The notes beneath the pieces were generated by a model, which searched no databases, was not told the DNA's origin, and was given only the letters and a program-made list of their open reading frames with translations. The position numbers were made by a program, and so were the translations under genes. Source: Sphingobacterium sp. GVS05A (GTDB lineage: Bacteria > Bacteroidota > Bacteroidia > Sphingobacteriales > Sphingobacteriaceae). From it: 64,000 bases of DNA. Location: contig NZ_JAHXYR010000001.1 of the NCBI RefSeq assembly GCF_019969845.1, positions 496,001-560,000 on the forward strand, written 5' to 3'. Shown here piece after piece: positions 6,936 to 17,104 of the stretch; positions within the stretch are counted from its first letter, which is position 1; every line of letters starts with the position of its first letter.

Positions 6936-8204
6936 ATGAAAAGCTTATTGATTACTTCTGTTAAAGTAATTTTGCCGGGTAACGAATATCATCAGCAGAC
7001 TGTTGATGTATTTATCGAAAAAGGCAAGATTGCACAGATTGGAAAAACCATCAAAGTAGCTGATAAAAACGTAGAGACAATCGATGGAACAGGTAAGATT
7101 TTATCGCCTGGATTTTTCGATTTGCACGCCAATTTTGGGGAGCCGGGCTTAGAGACAAAAGAAGATATCCGAACAGGAACGGCCGCCGCCGCTGCTGGAG
7201 GTTTTACTGCCGTGGCAGTGATGCCGAATACTGAACCCGCAATTCAAAGTCGTTCTGAGGTGGCGCTTGTCGTTAATGCCGCAAAAGGGAATATTGTCGA
7301 TGTACATCCCATTGGTGCTATTAGTAAGAAGCGTGAGGGCAAAGAAATGGCCGAGCTGTACGATATGAAGCAAAATGGGGCTGTTGCATTCAGTGATGGA
7401 AATAAGAGCGTGCAACAAGCTGGATTAATGAGTAGAGCTTTGTTGTATGCAAAAGGATTTGAAGGACTGATCTTTTCACATGCTGAAGATGAGTCTATGG
7501 CAGGGGGGAATAAAATGAATGAGGGCACAATGAGCACTTATTTGGGAATGAAAGGAATTCCTAATCTCGCGGAATCATTGATGGTTTCACGCGATCTTTA
7601 TCTAGCCGAATATACAGAAGCTCCAATCCATTTTGCATCGATCAGTACACCCGAAGCTGTAGATTTAATTAAAAAAGCGAAAGCCAAGGGTCTTCGGGTA
7701 ACTTGTGATGTAGCCGCACATCAATTGGTATTTACGGATGAGGATATCGTTGGTTTTGATAGCAATTATAAAGTAAGCCCACCATTGAGGACCAAAGCCG
7801 ATGCGAAAGCGTTGATAAAAGGTGTAAAGGATGGTGTAATAGATGCGGTGGTATCACAACATACTCCACAGGAAATAGAATATAAAAATGTGGAATTTCA
7901 TATTGCTAAAAACGGTATTATCGGATTACAAACAGTATTGCCGTTGTTAGTTCGTGCCGGACTAAATGATGAGCAGATTGTAAACAGTCTCGCTGTTAGA
8001 CCAAGACAAATTCTTGGCTTAGCTATTCCGCAGATTAAAGAAGGTGCTATCGCAAATCTAGTTTTGTTTGATCTTGCGAAATCTTGGAATTTCGATGAAA
8101 AGACAAATAGATCCAAATCAAAAAATTCTCCACTATTCGGGCAGACTTTAAAGGGGGCTGTCGAATTGGTTATCAATAATAATCAAATCATTAAAAACGA
8201 TTAA
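6936..8204 (+). CDS. dihydroorotase-like protein, probably non-catalytic
   Basis: The 422-residue protein aligns along its length with type I dihydroorotases: MPNTEPAIQSR, SHAEDESM, MNEGTMSTYLGMKGIPNLAES, then a C-terminal FDLAKSWNF region. Key residues are altered. The metal motif DxHxH is DLHAN at residues 62-66. The HxST histidine is replaced in HFASIST. The catalytic DHxPH segment reads SQHTPQ near residue 307, so the essential Asp is Gln. Degenerate homologues are common in Bacteroidota and are annotated as dihydroorotase. In other bacteria an inactive PyrC' serves as a structural partner of aspartate transcarbamoylase, a possible role here. It starts an operon with the next two genes (spacings 3 and 2 bases). 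Confidence 0.85.
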   Translation: MKSLLITSVKVILPGNEYHQQTVDVFIEKGKIAQIGKTIKVADKNVETIDGTGKILSPGFFDLHANFGEPGLETKEDIRTGTAAAAAGGFTAVAVMPNTEPAIQSRSEVALVVNAAKGNIVDVHPIGAISKKREGKEMAELYDMKQNGAVAFSDGNKSVQQAGLMSRALLYAKGFEGLIFSHAEDESMAGGNKMNEGTMSTYLGMKGIPNLAESLMVSRDLYLAEYTEAPIHFASISTPEAVDLIKKAKAKGLRVTCDVAAHQLVFTDEDIVGFDSNYKVSPPLRTKADAKALIKGVKDGVIDAVVSQHTPQEIEYKNVEFHIAKNGIIGLQTVLPLLVRAGLNDEQIVNSLAVRPRQILGLAIPQIKEGAIANLVLFDLAKSWNFDEKTNRSKSKNSPLFGQTLKGAVELVINNNQIIKND

Positions 8205-8207
8205 ACC

Positions 8208-8882
8208 ATGGAAGCAAATATAAAAGCTGCTGTAGAAGCGGGTGTTTTAAATTATGGAAAGGTTGATGGGATTTCCACCGCCCCAGAATTTCTAGAGAAA
8301 CTGATCCAAGTATTCAATACAGATGCGACTTATCTGGAGAAATTGGAGTTGCTAGACCAGTCTTTTGACGACTATCCTTTGTTTGATGAACTTCGTGAAG
8401 TCTATGTCGACTTATTATTGATGAATTTCTTTTCTAGTGATGTACTCAAGCTTGAGGATGACTACTTGGATTCTGAAGAATGGGAAGCCATTGAAGATGA
8501 AACGATAGACCGTGGAACGGAGTTACTGAATATTTTCCTTTATTTAGGTGAATGCAAAGATGACGAGATCGAGCCTGAACTAGATGATTTCTTAAAAGAG
8601 TTTTTACTGGTTGATGAAGATGAGTTTCAAGATGAACATGAAATTTATGAGGATATCATTGCTAACCAGATTTTGGTAGATAGTCCCTATGCTGAAATTG
8701 CAAAAGTGTCTAAGGGAATTAATCCTCGAAGCGAAGTTTATGAATTGTTCTATCCGGTAATGAGTTTCTTTGGTGAATTGAAACCAGATGATAAGCAATT
8801 TGAGGAGTACACTGCTGCGTCAAGCAATAAAGCATTTGATTTGGCGCTCTACAAAGTTCTTAGTACTTATTATAGTAAATAA
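8208..8882 (+). CDS. hypothetical acidic protein, 224 aa
   Basis: No named family is recognised. The protein is soluble and strikingly acidic, with clusters such as LEDDYLDSEEWEAIEDETID and DEDEFQDEHEIYED and a predicted all-helical character. It begins 3 bases after the dihydroorotase-like gene and ends 2 bases before the DUF4199 gene, so the three are almost certainly one operon. Translational coupling is likely given the spacing. Function is unknown. Confidence 0.75.
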   Translation: MEANIKAAVEAGVLNYGKVDGISTAPEFLEKLIQVFNTDATYLEKLELLDQSFDDYPLFDELREVYVDLLLMNFFSSDVLKLEDDYLDSEEWEAIEDETIDRGTELLNIFLYLGECKDDEIEPELDDFLKEFLLVDEDEFQDEHEIYEDIIANQILVDSPYAEIAKVSKGINPRSEVYELFYPVMSFFGELKPDDKQFEEYTAASSNKAFDLALYKVLSTYYSK

Positions 8883-8884
8883 TT

Positions 8885-9487
8885 ATGGCAGATTCAATCA
8901 ACCCCAGTAATGCCGGATTCGATGCAGTAATTGACAAGAAGAAGAGTATTATCTATGGCATTGTTTTAGGCGTGATTTCCTTCGTTCTTGGACTGATCGT
9001 TCTTTTTGTTGTTAAGGACCTGAATTCCTTCTGGGGAGTTATGTCTATGTCCTTTATTGTCAATACAGGCATTTTTGTTATTATCTCTGCACTATTTTCT
9101 TTTTCTCTTAGAAAAGCAAATGGTGGTTATTGGAGTTTTTCCATAGCGCTCAAATCCATCTTTATGATGTTGGCTATCTCGACGATTATTTCTACTATAG
9201 GGACGCAGGTGTATGTTAACTTTGTGAATCCGACTTTGCAGGAAAAAGTCGTCACGCACACCATCAATGTGACCATTGAATATATGGAAAAGAATAATGT
9301 ACCTGATGAGGTCATAGATTCAAAAATTGCGGAATTGGAAAAACAAGTTGATGCGATTGGAAAGATAACCTTGGGTCAAATCTTTAAGGGTTTGGCTATC
9401 ACACTGTTATTTCAGTTTGTGTTTGCATTGTTGTTATCGGCGCTCTCAAAAAGAGAAAAGCCAGCATTTGTGCAGCAAAGTAATTAG
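8885..9487 (+). CDS. DUF4199 family membrane protein
   Basis: The 200-residue protein has four hydrophobic segments, at about residues 22-44, 52-72, 85-106 and 163-185. A hydrophilic loop (about 107-160) lies between the last two. The layout and the FSFSLRKANGGYWSFSIALKS segment fit DUF4199, a Bacteroidota membrane family without known activity. It is the last gene of the dihydroorotase-like operon. A link to pyrimidine metabolism is not implied by the sequence. Confidence 0.82.
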   Translation: MADSINPSNAGFDAVIDKKKSIIYGIVLGVISFVLGLIVLFVVKDLNSFWGVMSMSFIVNTGIFVIISALFSFSLRKANGGYWSFSIALKSIFMMLAISTIISTIGTQVYVNFVNPTLQEKVVTHTINVTIEYMEKNNVPDEVIDSKIAELEKQVDAIGKITLGQIFKGLAITLLFQFVFALLLSALSKREKPAFVQQSN

Positions 9488-9585
9488 GTTTTATAAAATA
9501 AAATATAGTCTACAAGGTATTGCTGAGAAAAGTAATACCTTTGTTTGTATTAAAATAGTACATTTTTAGCATGATTAACATTCAC

Positions 9586-10536
9586 ATGGATATTTCTATT
9601 GTTGTTCCATTATTTAATGAAGAAGAATCTTTACCCGAATTGACCGCTTGGATTGACCGTGTCATGGCGGCCAATCATTTCTCTTATGAAATCATTCTGG
9701 TTGATGATGGAAGTAAAGACAACTCTTGGAAGATCATTGAAGAATTAAAATTGCAAAATGGCAATATTTCGGCCATCAAATTCAGACGTAACTATGGGAA
9801 ATCCGCTGCTTTAAATGTAGGATTTGCAGCAGCTCAGGGTGATGTTGTGATCACCATGGATGCGGATTTACAGGATAGTCCGGATGAGATTCCGGAGTTG
9901 TATGACCGAATTATGAATAAAGGAGCTGATCTAGTTTCAGGATGGAAACAAAAACGTTATGATCCACTCACAAAAACAATTCCGACCAAATTATTCAATG
10001 GCGTAACGAGATCAATGTCGGGGATTCACAATTTACATGATTTTAATTGTGGACTTAAGGCTTACAAGAAGGAAGTTGTCAAAAATATAGAGGTGTATGG
10101 TGAAATGCACCGTTATATTCCAGTCATTGCAAAGTGGGCTGGATTTACGAATATTCAGGAGCAAATCGTTCAACATTATCCACGTAAATATGGTACAACG
10201 AAATTTGGACCAGGACGCTTTGTTAAAGGATTTTTAGATCTGCTGTCTATATTTTTTGTTGGAAAGTTCGCTAAGCGGCCAATGCATTTCTTTGGTGTCA
10301 TGGGTGTTATGAGTTTTCTAGCCGGTTTATTTATTTCCGTCTATTTAGTCTGTCACAAACTGATGAGCATTGCCAGTGGTACGCCATTTAGGGATATCAC
10401 TGATCAGCCATTATTTTTCTTTGCATTGACGGCGATTATTCTAGGAACTCAATTGTTTTTGACCGGATTTTTAGCTGAACTGGTTTCAAGAAGTAGTTCG
10501 GATCGAAATGATTATCAAATCGAAAAAGTCATTTAA
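9586..10536 (+). CDS. family 2 glycosyltransferase, polyprenol-linked type
   Basis: The N-terminal GT2 domain starts MDISIVVPLFNEEESLPEL and has the nucleotide-sugar binding ILVDDGSKDNSW and the metal-binding MDADLQD. The C-terminal third has two membrane helices (about residues 230-255 and 280-305). This is the layout of dolichol- or undecaprenyl-phosphate mannosyl/glucosyl transferases, which charge a lipid carrier on the cytoplasmic face. An in-frame ATG at 9571 would add five residues; the later one matches the family better. TACCTTTG at 9536-9543 is a likely -7 element. The next gene, a second glycosyltransferase, follows after 5 bases. Confidence 0.88.
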   Translation: MDISIVVPLFNEEESLPELTAWIDRVMAANHFSYEIILVDDGSKDNSWKIIEELKLQNGNISAIKFRRNYGKSAALNVGFAAAQGDVVITMDADLQDSPDEIPELYDRIMNKGADLVSGWKQKRYDPLTKTIPTKLFNGVTRSMSGIHNLHDFNCGLKAYKKEVVKNIEVYGEMHRYIPVIAKWAGFTNIQEQIVQHYPRKYGTTKFGPGRFVKGFLDLLSIFFVGKFAKRPMHFFGVMGVMSFLAGLFISVYLVCHKLMSIASGTPFRDITDQPLFFFALTAIILGTQLFLTGFLAELVSRSSSDRNDYQIEKVI

Positions 10537-10541
10537 TCATT

Positions 10542-11706
<1,165 letters not shown>

Positions 11707-11787
11707 ATACATCTATTATAAGCTTTGGAAAAAAGAGAAATTCTAAAGACCTCTTAAATGTCTAATAAACGCGTATGGCTGAATTTA

Positions 11788-11819
11788 TTTGTATATAAAA
11801 GCAAATTTATCTAAGTTTG
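11788..11819 (+). promoter_or_regulatory. promoter of the TTG-started pair
   Basis: TTTG at 11788-11791, 20 bases, then TAAGTTTG at 11812-11819 match the Bacteroidota consensus exactly. A start near 11826 would give a 30-base leader that carries an AAGGAG Shine-Dalgarno site at 11845-11850, uncommon in this phylum. Confidence 0.7.
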
Positions 11820-11855
11820 GAATACTGAGGAAGAAATTAAAAAGAAGGAGAGATT

Positions 11856-12128
11856 TTGTTGCCGTTTACACAGAGCAGTTTAGCAAAGATAGAGGAGTTT
11901 TTTAAGGAACAGGGCTATAAAGTTAGGTATGAAAAGGGATCATTCCGTACAGGCGCCTGTATGTTACAGGCAACAAAGGTTGTGGTTGTGAATAAGTTTT
12001 CGAATCTGGAGATAAAAATCCAATCTTTATGGAATATTCTGTTGGATGTAGAGATTGATTTAGAGTCCATTTCAGAAAAACTCTTTCCAATTTATGAAGA
12101 GGTATTGAAATCAAAAACAGCAGTTTGA
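11856..12128 (+). CDS. hypothetical protein, 90 aa, TTG start
   Basis: No named family is recognised, although similar small proteins appear in Sphingobacteriaceae from memory. Motifs are KIEEFFKEQGYKVRYEKG and KVVVVNKF, suggesting a small alpha/beta protein. There is no ATG in the right place; two adjacent TTG codons at 11856 and 11859 follow a strong AAGGAG site, at 5 and 8 bases. The stop TGA overlaps the TTG start of the metallo-hydrolase gene, so the two are translationally coupled and probably act together. Confidence 0.72.
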   Translation: MLPFTQSSLAKIEEFFKEQGYKVRYEKGSFRTGACMLQATKVVVVNKFSNLEIKIQSLWNILLDVEIDLESISEKLFPIYEEVLKSKTAV

Positions 12129-12901
12129 GAATAACATTTTTAGGAACCGGAACATCACAGGGGGTACCCGTTATTGCGTGTCAATGTCAAGTCTGTCAAT
12201 CTCAAGACAAACATGACAAGCGATTGCGTTCTTCCATTCTTGTTGAATATAATAATCATACTCTTGTCGTAGATACGGGGCCTGATTTTCGATATCAGAT
12301 GCTGCGGGAGAAGGTAATGCATCTGGATGCGGTGTTGATGACACATTCTCATAAAGACCATATTGCGGGCCTGGATGATGTTAGAGCATTTAATTATCAA
12401 CAGCATTCTTCTATCTCTATTTATGGAACGGAAGCGCTTCACGAGTCCTTAAAACGAGAGTTCTATTACGCCTTTACGGAAGTTAAATATCCGGGTGCTC
12501 CTCGGTTAGACCTAGAAGAAATAAAAGCTGGTGAGCCATTGCTCTTGTTTGGGAAGGAGATCATGCCCATAGAAGTATTGCATTATAAAATGCCAGTGCT
12601 TGGATTTAGGATAGACGATTTTGCTTACATTACAGATGCCAAATTTATTACTAGGGAATCGAGACGGTTATTGGAGGGTGTGAAAATTTTGGTGGTCAAC
12701 GCCTTGCAAAAAGAATCCCATATTTCCCATCTGACCTTGCAGGAAGCCATTGAATTTGCACAAGATATTCAAGCGGAAAAAACCTATTTTACGCACATTG
12801 GACACCGGATGGGATTACATGCTGAAGTCTCACAAGAACTACCTCCAAACATGTACTTGGCTTACGATAGACTACAGATCGATATTGATAATTCTATTTA
12901 A
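12125..12901 (+). CDS. metallo-beta-lactamase fold hydrolase, PhnP-like
   Basis: The 258-residue protein has the MBL signature THSHKDH at residues 73-79, with further ligands in VDTGPDF (50-56), ITDAKF and FTHIGH. The opening MRITFLGTGTSQGVPVIACQC, with paired cysteines, resembles PhnP-type cyclic phosphodiesterases, which have a zinc site near the N-terminus. The substrate is unknown. It starts with TTG overlapping the stop of the 90-residue gene, so its translation likely depends on that gene. Confidence 0.85.
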   Translation: MRITFLGTGTSQGVPVIACQCQVCQSQDKHDKRLRSSILVEYNNHTLVVDTGPDFRYQMLREKVMHLDAVLMTHSHKDHIAGLDDVRAFNYQQHSSISIYGTEALHESLKREFYYAFTEVKYPGAPRLDLEEIKAGEPLLLFGKEIMPIEVLHYKMPVLGFRIDDFAYITDAKFITRESRRLLEGVKILVVNALQKESHISHLTLQEAIEFAQDIQAEKTYFTHIGHRMGLHAEVSQELPPNMYLAYDRLQIDIDNSI

Positions 12902-12972
12902 TATAAAACTATAGTCCATTTCTCGTTGTTATACCTATACAAAAACAGAATTAGGTATTAAATTATAAAGAA

Positions 12973-13128
12973 ATGGGAAACTTATTGTACATCATCGCCG
13001 TTATTTTAGTGATCATCTGGGCGATCAGCTTTTTTGGAGGTTATGCAGGAGGTGGAAATATTATTCACATTCTATTGGTGATTGCAATTATCGTCGTGCT
13101 ATTGCGTGTAATTCGCGGTAACGCCTAA
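12973..13128 (+). CDS. Lmo0937-family small membrane protein, 51 aa
   Basis: The 51-residue protein reads MGNLLYIIAVILVIIWAISF, then FGGYAGGGNIIHILLVIAII and VVLLRVIRGNA. Two hydrophobic helices are joined by a glycine-rich turn. This is the layout of the short Lmo0937 family found across Bacteroidota and Firmicutes, with unknown function and often stress-linked. It ends 11 bases before the stop of the convergent ispD gene. Confidence 0.85.
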   Translation: MGNLLYIIAVILVIIWAISFFGGYAGGGNIIHILLVIAIIVVLLRVIRGNA

Positions 13129-13139
13129 TCAATTCAGTA

Positions 13140-13823
13140 TTATATCAGATGCAAATAAAATTGGGCAATTTGTAGGTCTTGTGAATAGGTGATTTTTATA
13201 TTTTTGGAATCTCCTTCAACAATCGAAATGCGATTGCCCATCTTTTCGACAACCGAAGCATCATCTGTAAATAAAGGGTCTTCTTTTTGGCGATAAGCTT
13301 CTATAAGCAATTCTGCCTGAAATACCTGCGGGGTCTGTATTAACCAAACCTGATTTCGGTCGGTAGCATGATTTGATGTATTATTGCCAAGTCGTACTGA
13401 TTCGATACTTTTTTGCGCAAGAACGATTGCTTTATGGTCATAGGCTCCCTGGAATGCCTTGGCAATTAATGAGGTGGAGACGATAGGACGGGCTCCATCG
13501 TGTACTGCAATATAATCGGTGGCTCCTACTTCAAAATTTTCTTGAATATATTCAATACCATTCTTTACACTTTCAAAACGGGTTTTACCACCAAAAGTCA
13601 AATGCACTGGCGTGCTATATTGCAGCTTTGAGCATAAATCTTTCCAAAATTGTTCCATTTCTTTGCTGATTACCAAGATAATTTCCGAAATATCTGATGA
13701 TTGGTGAAAATGGTCGATGGTATGCATAATTACCGGTACACCGTTTAAATTAAGAAATTGCTTCGGTAAATCGCTATTCATACGACTCCCAGTTCCGGCG
13801 GCAACGATAATGACAAAATTCAT
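13140..13823 (-). CDS. ispD: 2-C-methyl-D-erythritol 4-phosphate cytidylyltransferase IspD
   Basis: IspD couples CTP with methylerythritol 4-phosphate, the third step of the MEP isoprenoid pathway. The 227-residue protein has the nucleotide loop AAGTGSRM (8-15), then PKQFL, the HDGARPIV segment and the C-terminal FTDDASVVE that family members share. The length is normal. It is followed on the same strand, upstream, by queA with an 85-base gap, so they may be separate units. Confidence 0.95.
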   Translation of the reverse strand: MNFVIIVAAGTGSRMNSDLPKQFLNLNGVPVIMHTIDHFHQSSDISEIILVISKEMEQFWKDLCSKLQYSTPVHLTFGGKTRFESVKNGIEYIQENFEVGATDYIAVHDGARPIVSTSLIAKAFQGAYDHKAIVLAQKSIESVRLGNNTSNHATDRNQVWLIQTPQVFQAELLIEAYRQKEDPLFTDDASVVEKMGNRISIVEGDSKNIKITYSQDLQIAQFYLHLI

Positions 13824-13907
13824 GGACAGTGGTTGAAAGTTATTATTTAAAAAACGTGGATAGTTTGTTGCTACCCACGTTTAGAGATATTTTTTATCTA
13901 AAGCTGA

Positions 13908-14957
13908 TTAGATGATCAACATCGCATCGCCATAACTGTAGAATCTATATTTTTCTTTTACAGCAACCTCATAAGCATTCATCACATTTTCATAGCCTGC
14001 AAATGCAGCAATCATTACCAATAAAGTTGATTCCGGAGTATGGAAATTGGTAACCATTGAATTCGCAATGCTGAAATCGTAAGGAGGATAGATAAATTTA
14101 CTTGTCCAATCTGAGGCAGCCTTCAAATGATGATCTGCAGAGACAGAGGATTCGATTGCACGCATAGACGTCGTTCCGACAGCACAAACACGGCGTTTAT
14201 TATCAATTGCCCTGTTTACTACTTTTGCAGCTTCATCCGTGATAATAAATTGTTCAGAATCCATTTTATGTTTCGTTAGATCTTCAACTTCCACTGTACG
14301 GAAAGTACCAAGGCCAACGTGTAATGTTACTTCAGCGAAATCAACACCTTTAAGTTCCAAACGTTTCATTAATTCACGAGAGAAGTGAAGACCAGCAGTC
14401 GGAGCTGCTACAGCACCTTCATTTTTAGCATATATAGTTTGGTAACGGAATTTATCTTCTGGAGTTGCTTTCCGTTTGATATATTTAGGAAGTGGTGTCT
14501 CACCTAATATCTCGATATTGCGACGGAATTCTTCGTCGGTACCATCGAATAAAAATCTGATCGTACGTCCACGTGAAGTCGTATTGTCGACAACCTCAGC
14601 CACTAACAAGTCATCGTCACCGAAATACAATTTGTTACCGACACGGATTTTACGTGCTGGATCAACCAATACATCCCAAAGACGAAGTTCATTGTTCAAT
14701 TCGCGTAACAAGAAAACTTCAATCGTAGCTCCAGTTTTTTCTTTATTACCGTATAGGCGAGCTGGAAAAACTTTTGTATTGTTTAATATCATGACGTCTT
14801 TGTCGTCAAAATAGTCCAATACATCTTTGAAAATTTTGTGTTCAATTTTACCAGTATCCTTATGTAGGACCATCAAACGCGATTCGTCACGATTTTCAGA
14901 AGGTTCAGAAGCAAGCAATGATTCTGGTAAGTTGAATTTAAATTGAGATAACTTCAT
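13908..14957 (-). CDS. queA: tRNA preQ1(34) S-adenosylmethionine ribosyltransferase-isomerase QueA
   Basis: QueA moves the ribosyl part of SAM onto preQ1 in tRNA to form epoxyqueuosine. The 349-residue protein begins [19 protein letters not shown] and contains [35 protein letters not shown] and [17 protein letters not shown], all family hallmarks. Upstream on its strand is TAACTTTG (15040-15033), a possible -7 element, without a well-spaced -33. queE of the same queuosine pathway is elsewhere in this window (24015-24638). No preQ1 riboswitch was seen in its leader. Confidence 0.95.
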   Translation of the reverse strand: MKLSQFKFNLPESLLASEPSENRDESRLMVLHKDTGKIEHKIFKDVLDYFDDKDVMILNNTKVFPARLYGNKEKTGATIEVFLLRELNNELRLWDVLVDPARKIRVGNKLYFGDDDLLVAEVVDNTTSRGRTIRFLFDGTDEEFRRNIEILGETPLPKYIKRKATPEDKFRYQTIYAKNEGAVAAPTAGLHFSRELMKRLELKGVDFAEVTLHVGLGTFRTVEVEDLTKHKMDSEQFIITDEAAKVVNRAIDNKRRVCAVGTTSMRAIESSVSADHHLKAASDWTSKFIYPPYDFSIANSMVTNFHTPESTLLVMIAAFAGYENVMNAYEVAVKEKYRFYSYGDAMLII

Positions 14958-15141
14958 CTTTAATGATATATATTTTAATGTCTGCCTTTCAGTGCATTAC
15001 AGTGCACCAAATACTAGGTTGCAAAAAGCATACAAAGTTATAACTTTTTTGGGTATCAAAAGGCCTTATTTCTAATTTATAGATATATTTTTATTGATTT
15101 TGACATTAAATCAAAACTATATTGTATTTTAGAATGCAATT

Positions 15142-16386
15142 ATGTTATTCCTTAGATTGATATTGGAAAGTTGTCAGTTTGCGTTTTCTGCATTAAAGGA
15201 CAATCGTACACGTACCATGCTTTCCTTGCTGGGCGTGACTATTGGTATTTTTACCATTATAGGTGTGTTTTCGGCGGTGGATACCTTACGAAATAACATT
15301 GAGGAATCTGTAAAAAAGATAGGAAGTAAGACACTTTACATAGAGAAATGGCCTTGGGATGGTGGCCCGAATTATCCTTGGTGGAAGTATTTGAACAGAC
15401 CTGAACCTACGTACAATAATTACCAGGACTTAAGAAGCCGTATGACAACAGCGGAGTATATGGCTTATATGATCAATATCGGTAACACAACGATTAAGTA
15501 TAAAAATAATTCTGCTCAAGGTTCATCGGTAAATGCCGCGACCTATGAAAACCTATATATTCAAAATTTGAATATTGTGGATGGGCGATATTTTGCGGAA
15601 AGTGAATCAAGAGGTGGTGCGCTGGTGACAGTATTAGGAGCCAATATCGCGGATGGGCTTTTTCCAAATGAGGAACCAGTCGGCAAGTATATTAGTATGT
15701 TGGGTAGAAAAATTCAGGTTATTGGTGTCTTAAAAAAAGAGGGCAATGGTGTGTTAATTAATACTTCCCCCGATGATACCGCTTTTATTCCATTTGAATT
15801 GGCTAGAAATCTTGTCAATTATGATAATTTTTCTCCGAGTATAGCCATGGTCATCAAGTCGAGTTATACATTGGGTGAAGCTGAAAGTGAAGCAAAAACA
15901 TTGATGCGGTCGATCCGTCGTATTTCTCCGCAACGGGAGGAAAATTTCTCTATTAACCAGACGACAATGATTACGGGTGCATTAGATCAGCTTTTTGGTA
16001 TCATCAATCTTGCTGGTTTTTCTATTGGTATTTTCTCAATTTTAGTTGGCGGTTTCGGTATCGCTAATATCATGTTTGTAAGTGTCAAGGAACGTACACA
16101 CATTATCGGTATCCAGAAAGCATTGGGTGCTAAAAATTTCTTTATTTTATCGCAATTCCTTATTGAATCTATTGTGCTGTGTTTACTTGGAGGTGGGATT
16201 GGTCTTGCTGTTGTCTATTTTCTCGCTTTTATTGTTCAACTAGCAACGGGTGTAGCAATTGTTGTCAGTTTAAAAATGGTTATTCTTACGGTATCACTTT
16301 CTACCTTCATTGGCCTAATATCAGGTATCGTACCTGCTTTGATGGCCTCTCGGTTAGACCCCGTCGAAGCTATTCGAAGTAAATAA
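15142..16386 (+). CDS. MacB/FtsX-type ABC transporter permease
   Basis: The 414-residue protein has an N-terminal membrane helix (about 20-42), a large extracytoplasmic MacB-type domain (about 45-275), and three C-terminal helices that form the FtsX domain. ALGAKNFFILSQFLIES is the usual coupling segment, and the end DPVEAIRSK is typical. Such permeases export lipids, peptides or drugs or act as mechanotransducers, and need a separate ATPase. None is encoded next to it, so the partner must be elsewhere. A DUF2306 gene follows by 7 bases. Confidence 0.88.
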   Translation: MLFLRLILESCQFAFSALKDNRTRTMLSLLGVTIGIFTIIGVFSAVDTLRNNIEESVKKIGSKTLYIEKWPWDGGPNYPWWKYLNRPEPTYNNYQDLRSRMTTAEYMAYMINIGNTTIKYKNNSAQGSSVNAATYENLYIQNLNIVDGRYFAESESRGGALVTVLGANIADGLFPNEEPVGKYISMLGRKIQVIGVLKKEGNGVLINTSPDDTAFIPFELARNLVNYDNFSPSIAMVIKSSYTLGEAESEAKTLMRSIRRISPQREENFSINQTTMITGALDQLFGIINLAGFSIGIFSILVGGFGIANIMFVSVKERTHIIGIQKALGAKNFFILSQFLIESIVLCLLGGGIGLAVVYFLAFIVQLATGVAIVVSLKMVILTVSLSTFIGLISGIVPALMASRLDPVEAIRSK

Positions 16387-16393
16387 ACTAACT

Positions 16394-17062
16394 ATGGTTA
16401 AAAAAGCTCAATTTTCGATATTGAAAGGATTTTGGCTTTTGCTTTTTGCTTACAGCTGTGTATTGATGGCAGAGATTACATGGCGATACCATAGTTTTTC
16501 GTTGGATGCTAATTTCCTGATGATAAAGCAAACGGAAATTGAGTCGCTTTGGTGGTATAAATATGCTTTCTATTTGCATGTCTGTACAGCGATATTCGCA
16601 TTACCTGCTGGTTTTACTCAATTTAATTCGGGGCTACTGAAGAAATATCCGCAACTACATCGGAGGATTGGTTACGTTTACGTATTTAGTATTTTGGGCG
16701 TCGCCGCACCTTCAGGACTATTGATCGGATCTGTCGCTAATGGAGGCTTATTTGCGATCATTTCCTTTGAACTGCTTGCTCTGGGATGGTTCTATTTTAC
16801 GTTTCAGGCCGTTCGTCTGGCTGTTCAGAAGAAATTTAATGTACACCAAGATTTTATGTTGCGTAGTTTTGCACTAACCTGTTCGGCCATTACTTTGCGT
16901 TTCTGGAAAGTGATTTTGGTTTATCTATTTCAACCGAATCCGATGGATCTTTATCAGATTATTGCCTGGCTGGGCTGGGTGCCTAATTTATTACTTATTG
17001 AGTTTATTATTTATCGAAAAAATCATAATTTAAGAAACCATCATGATCTATCCAGATCATAA
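16394..17062 (+). CDS. DUF2306 family membrane protein
   Basis: The 222-residue protein has six or so hydrophobic segments and the arrangement HxxxAIFALPAGFTQF followed by RRIGYVYVFSILGVAAPSG, typical of DUF2306 proteins. It has conserved histidines (for example in HVCTAIFALPAG and LHRRIG) that resemble haem-binding membrane proteins, but no activity is established. It follows the permease by 7 bases and precedes the YARHG lipoprotein. Confidence 0.78.
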   Translation: MVKKAQFSILKGFWLLLFAYSCVLMAEITWRYHSFSLDANFLMIKQTEIESLWWYKYAFYLHVCTAIFALPAGFTQFNSGLLKKYPQLHRRIGYVYVFSILGVAAPSGLLIGSVANGGLFAIISFELLALGWFYFTFQAVRLAVQKKFNVHQDFMLRSFALTCSAITLRFWKVILVYLFQPNPMDLYQIIAWLGWVPNLLLIEFIIYRKNHNLRNHHDLSRS

Positions 17063-17104
17063 ATGAAGTAAATTCATTCTTTTAACAAGACAAATTATAG
17101 AGAT

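Noticed and set aside
14958..15060. A preQ1 riboswitch before queA
   Set aside because: The segment has the dyad GTGCA/TGCAC but none of the preQ1 aptamer sequence.
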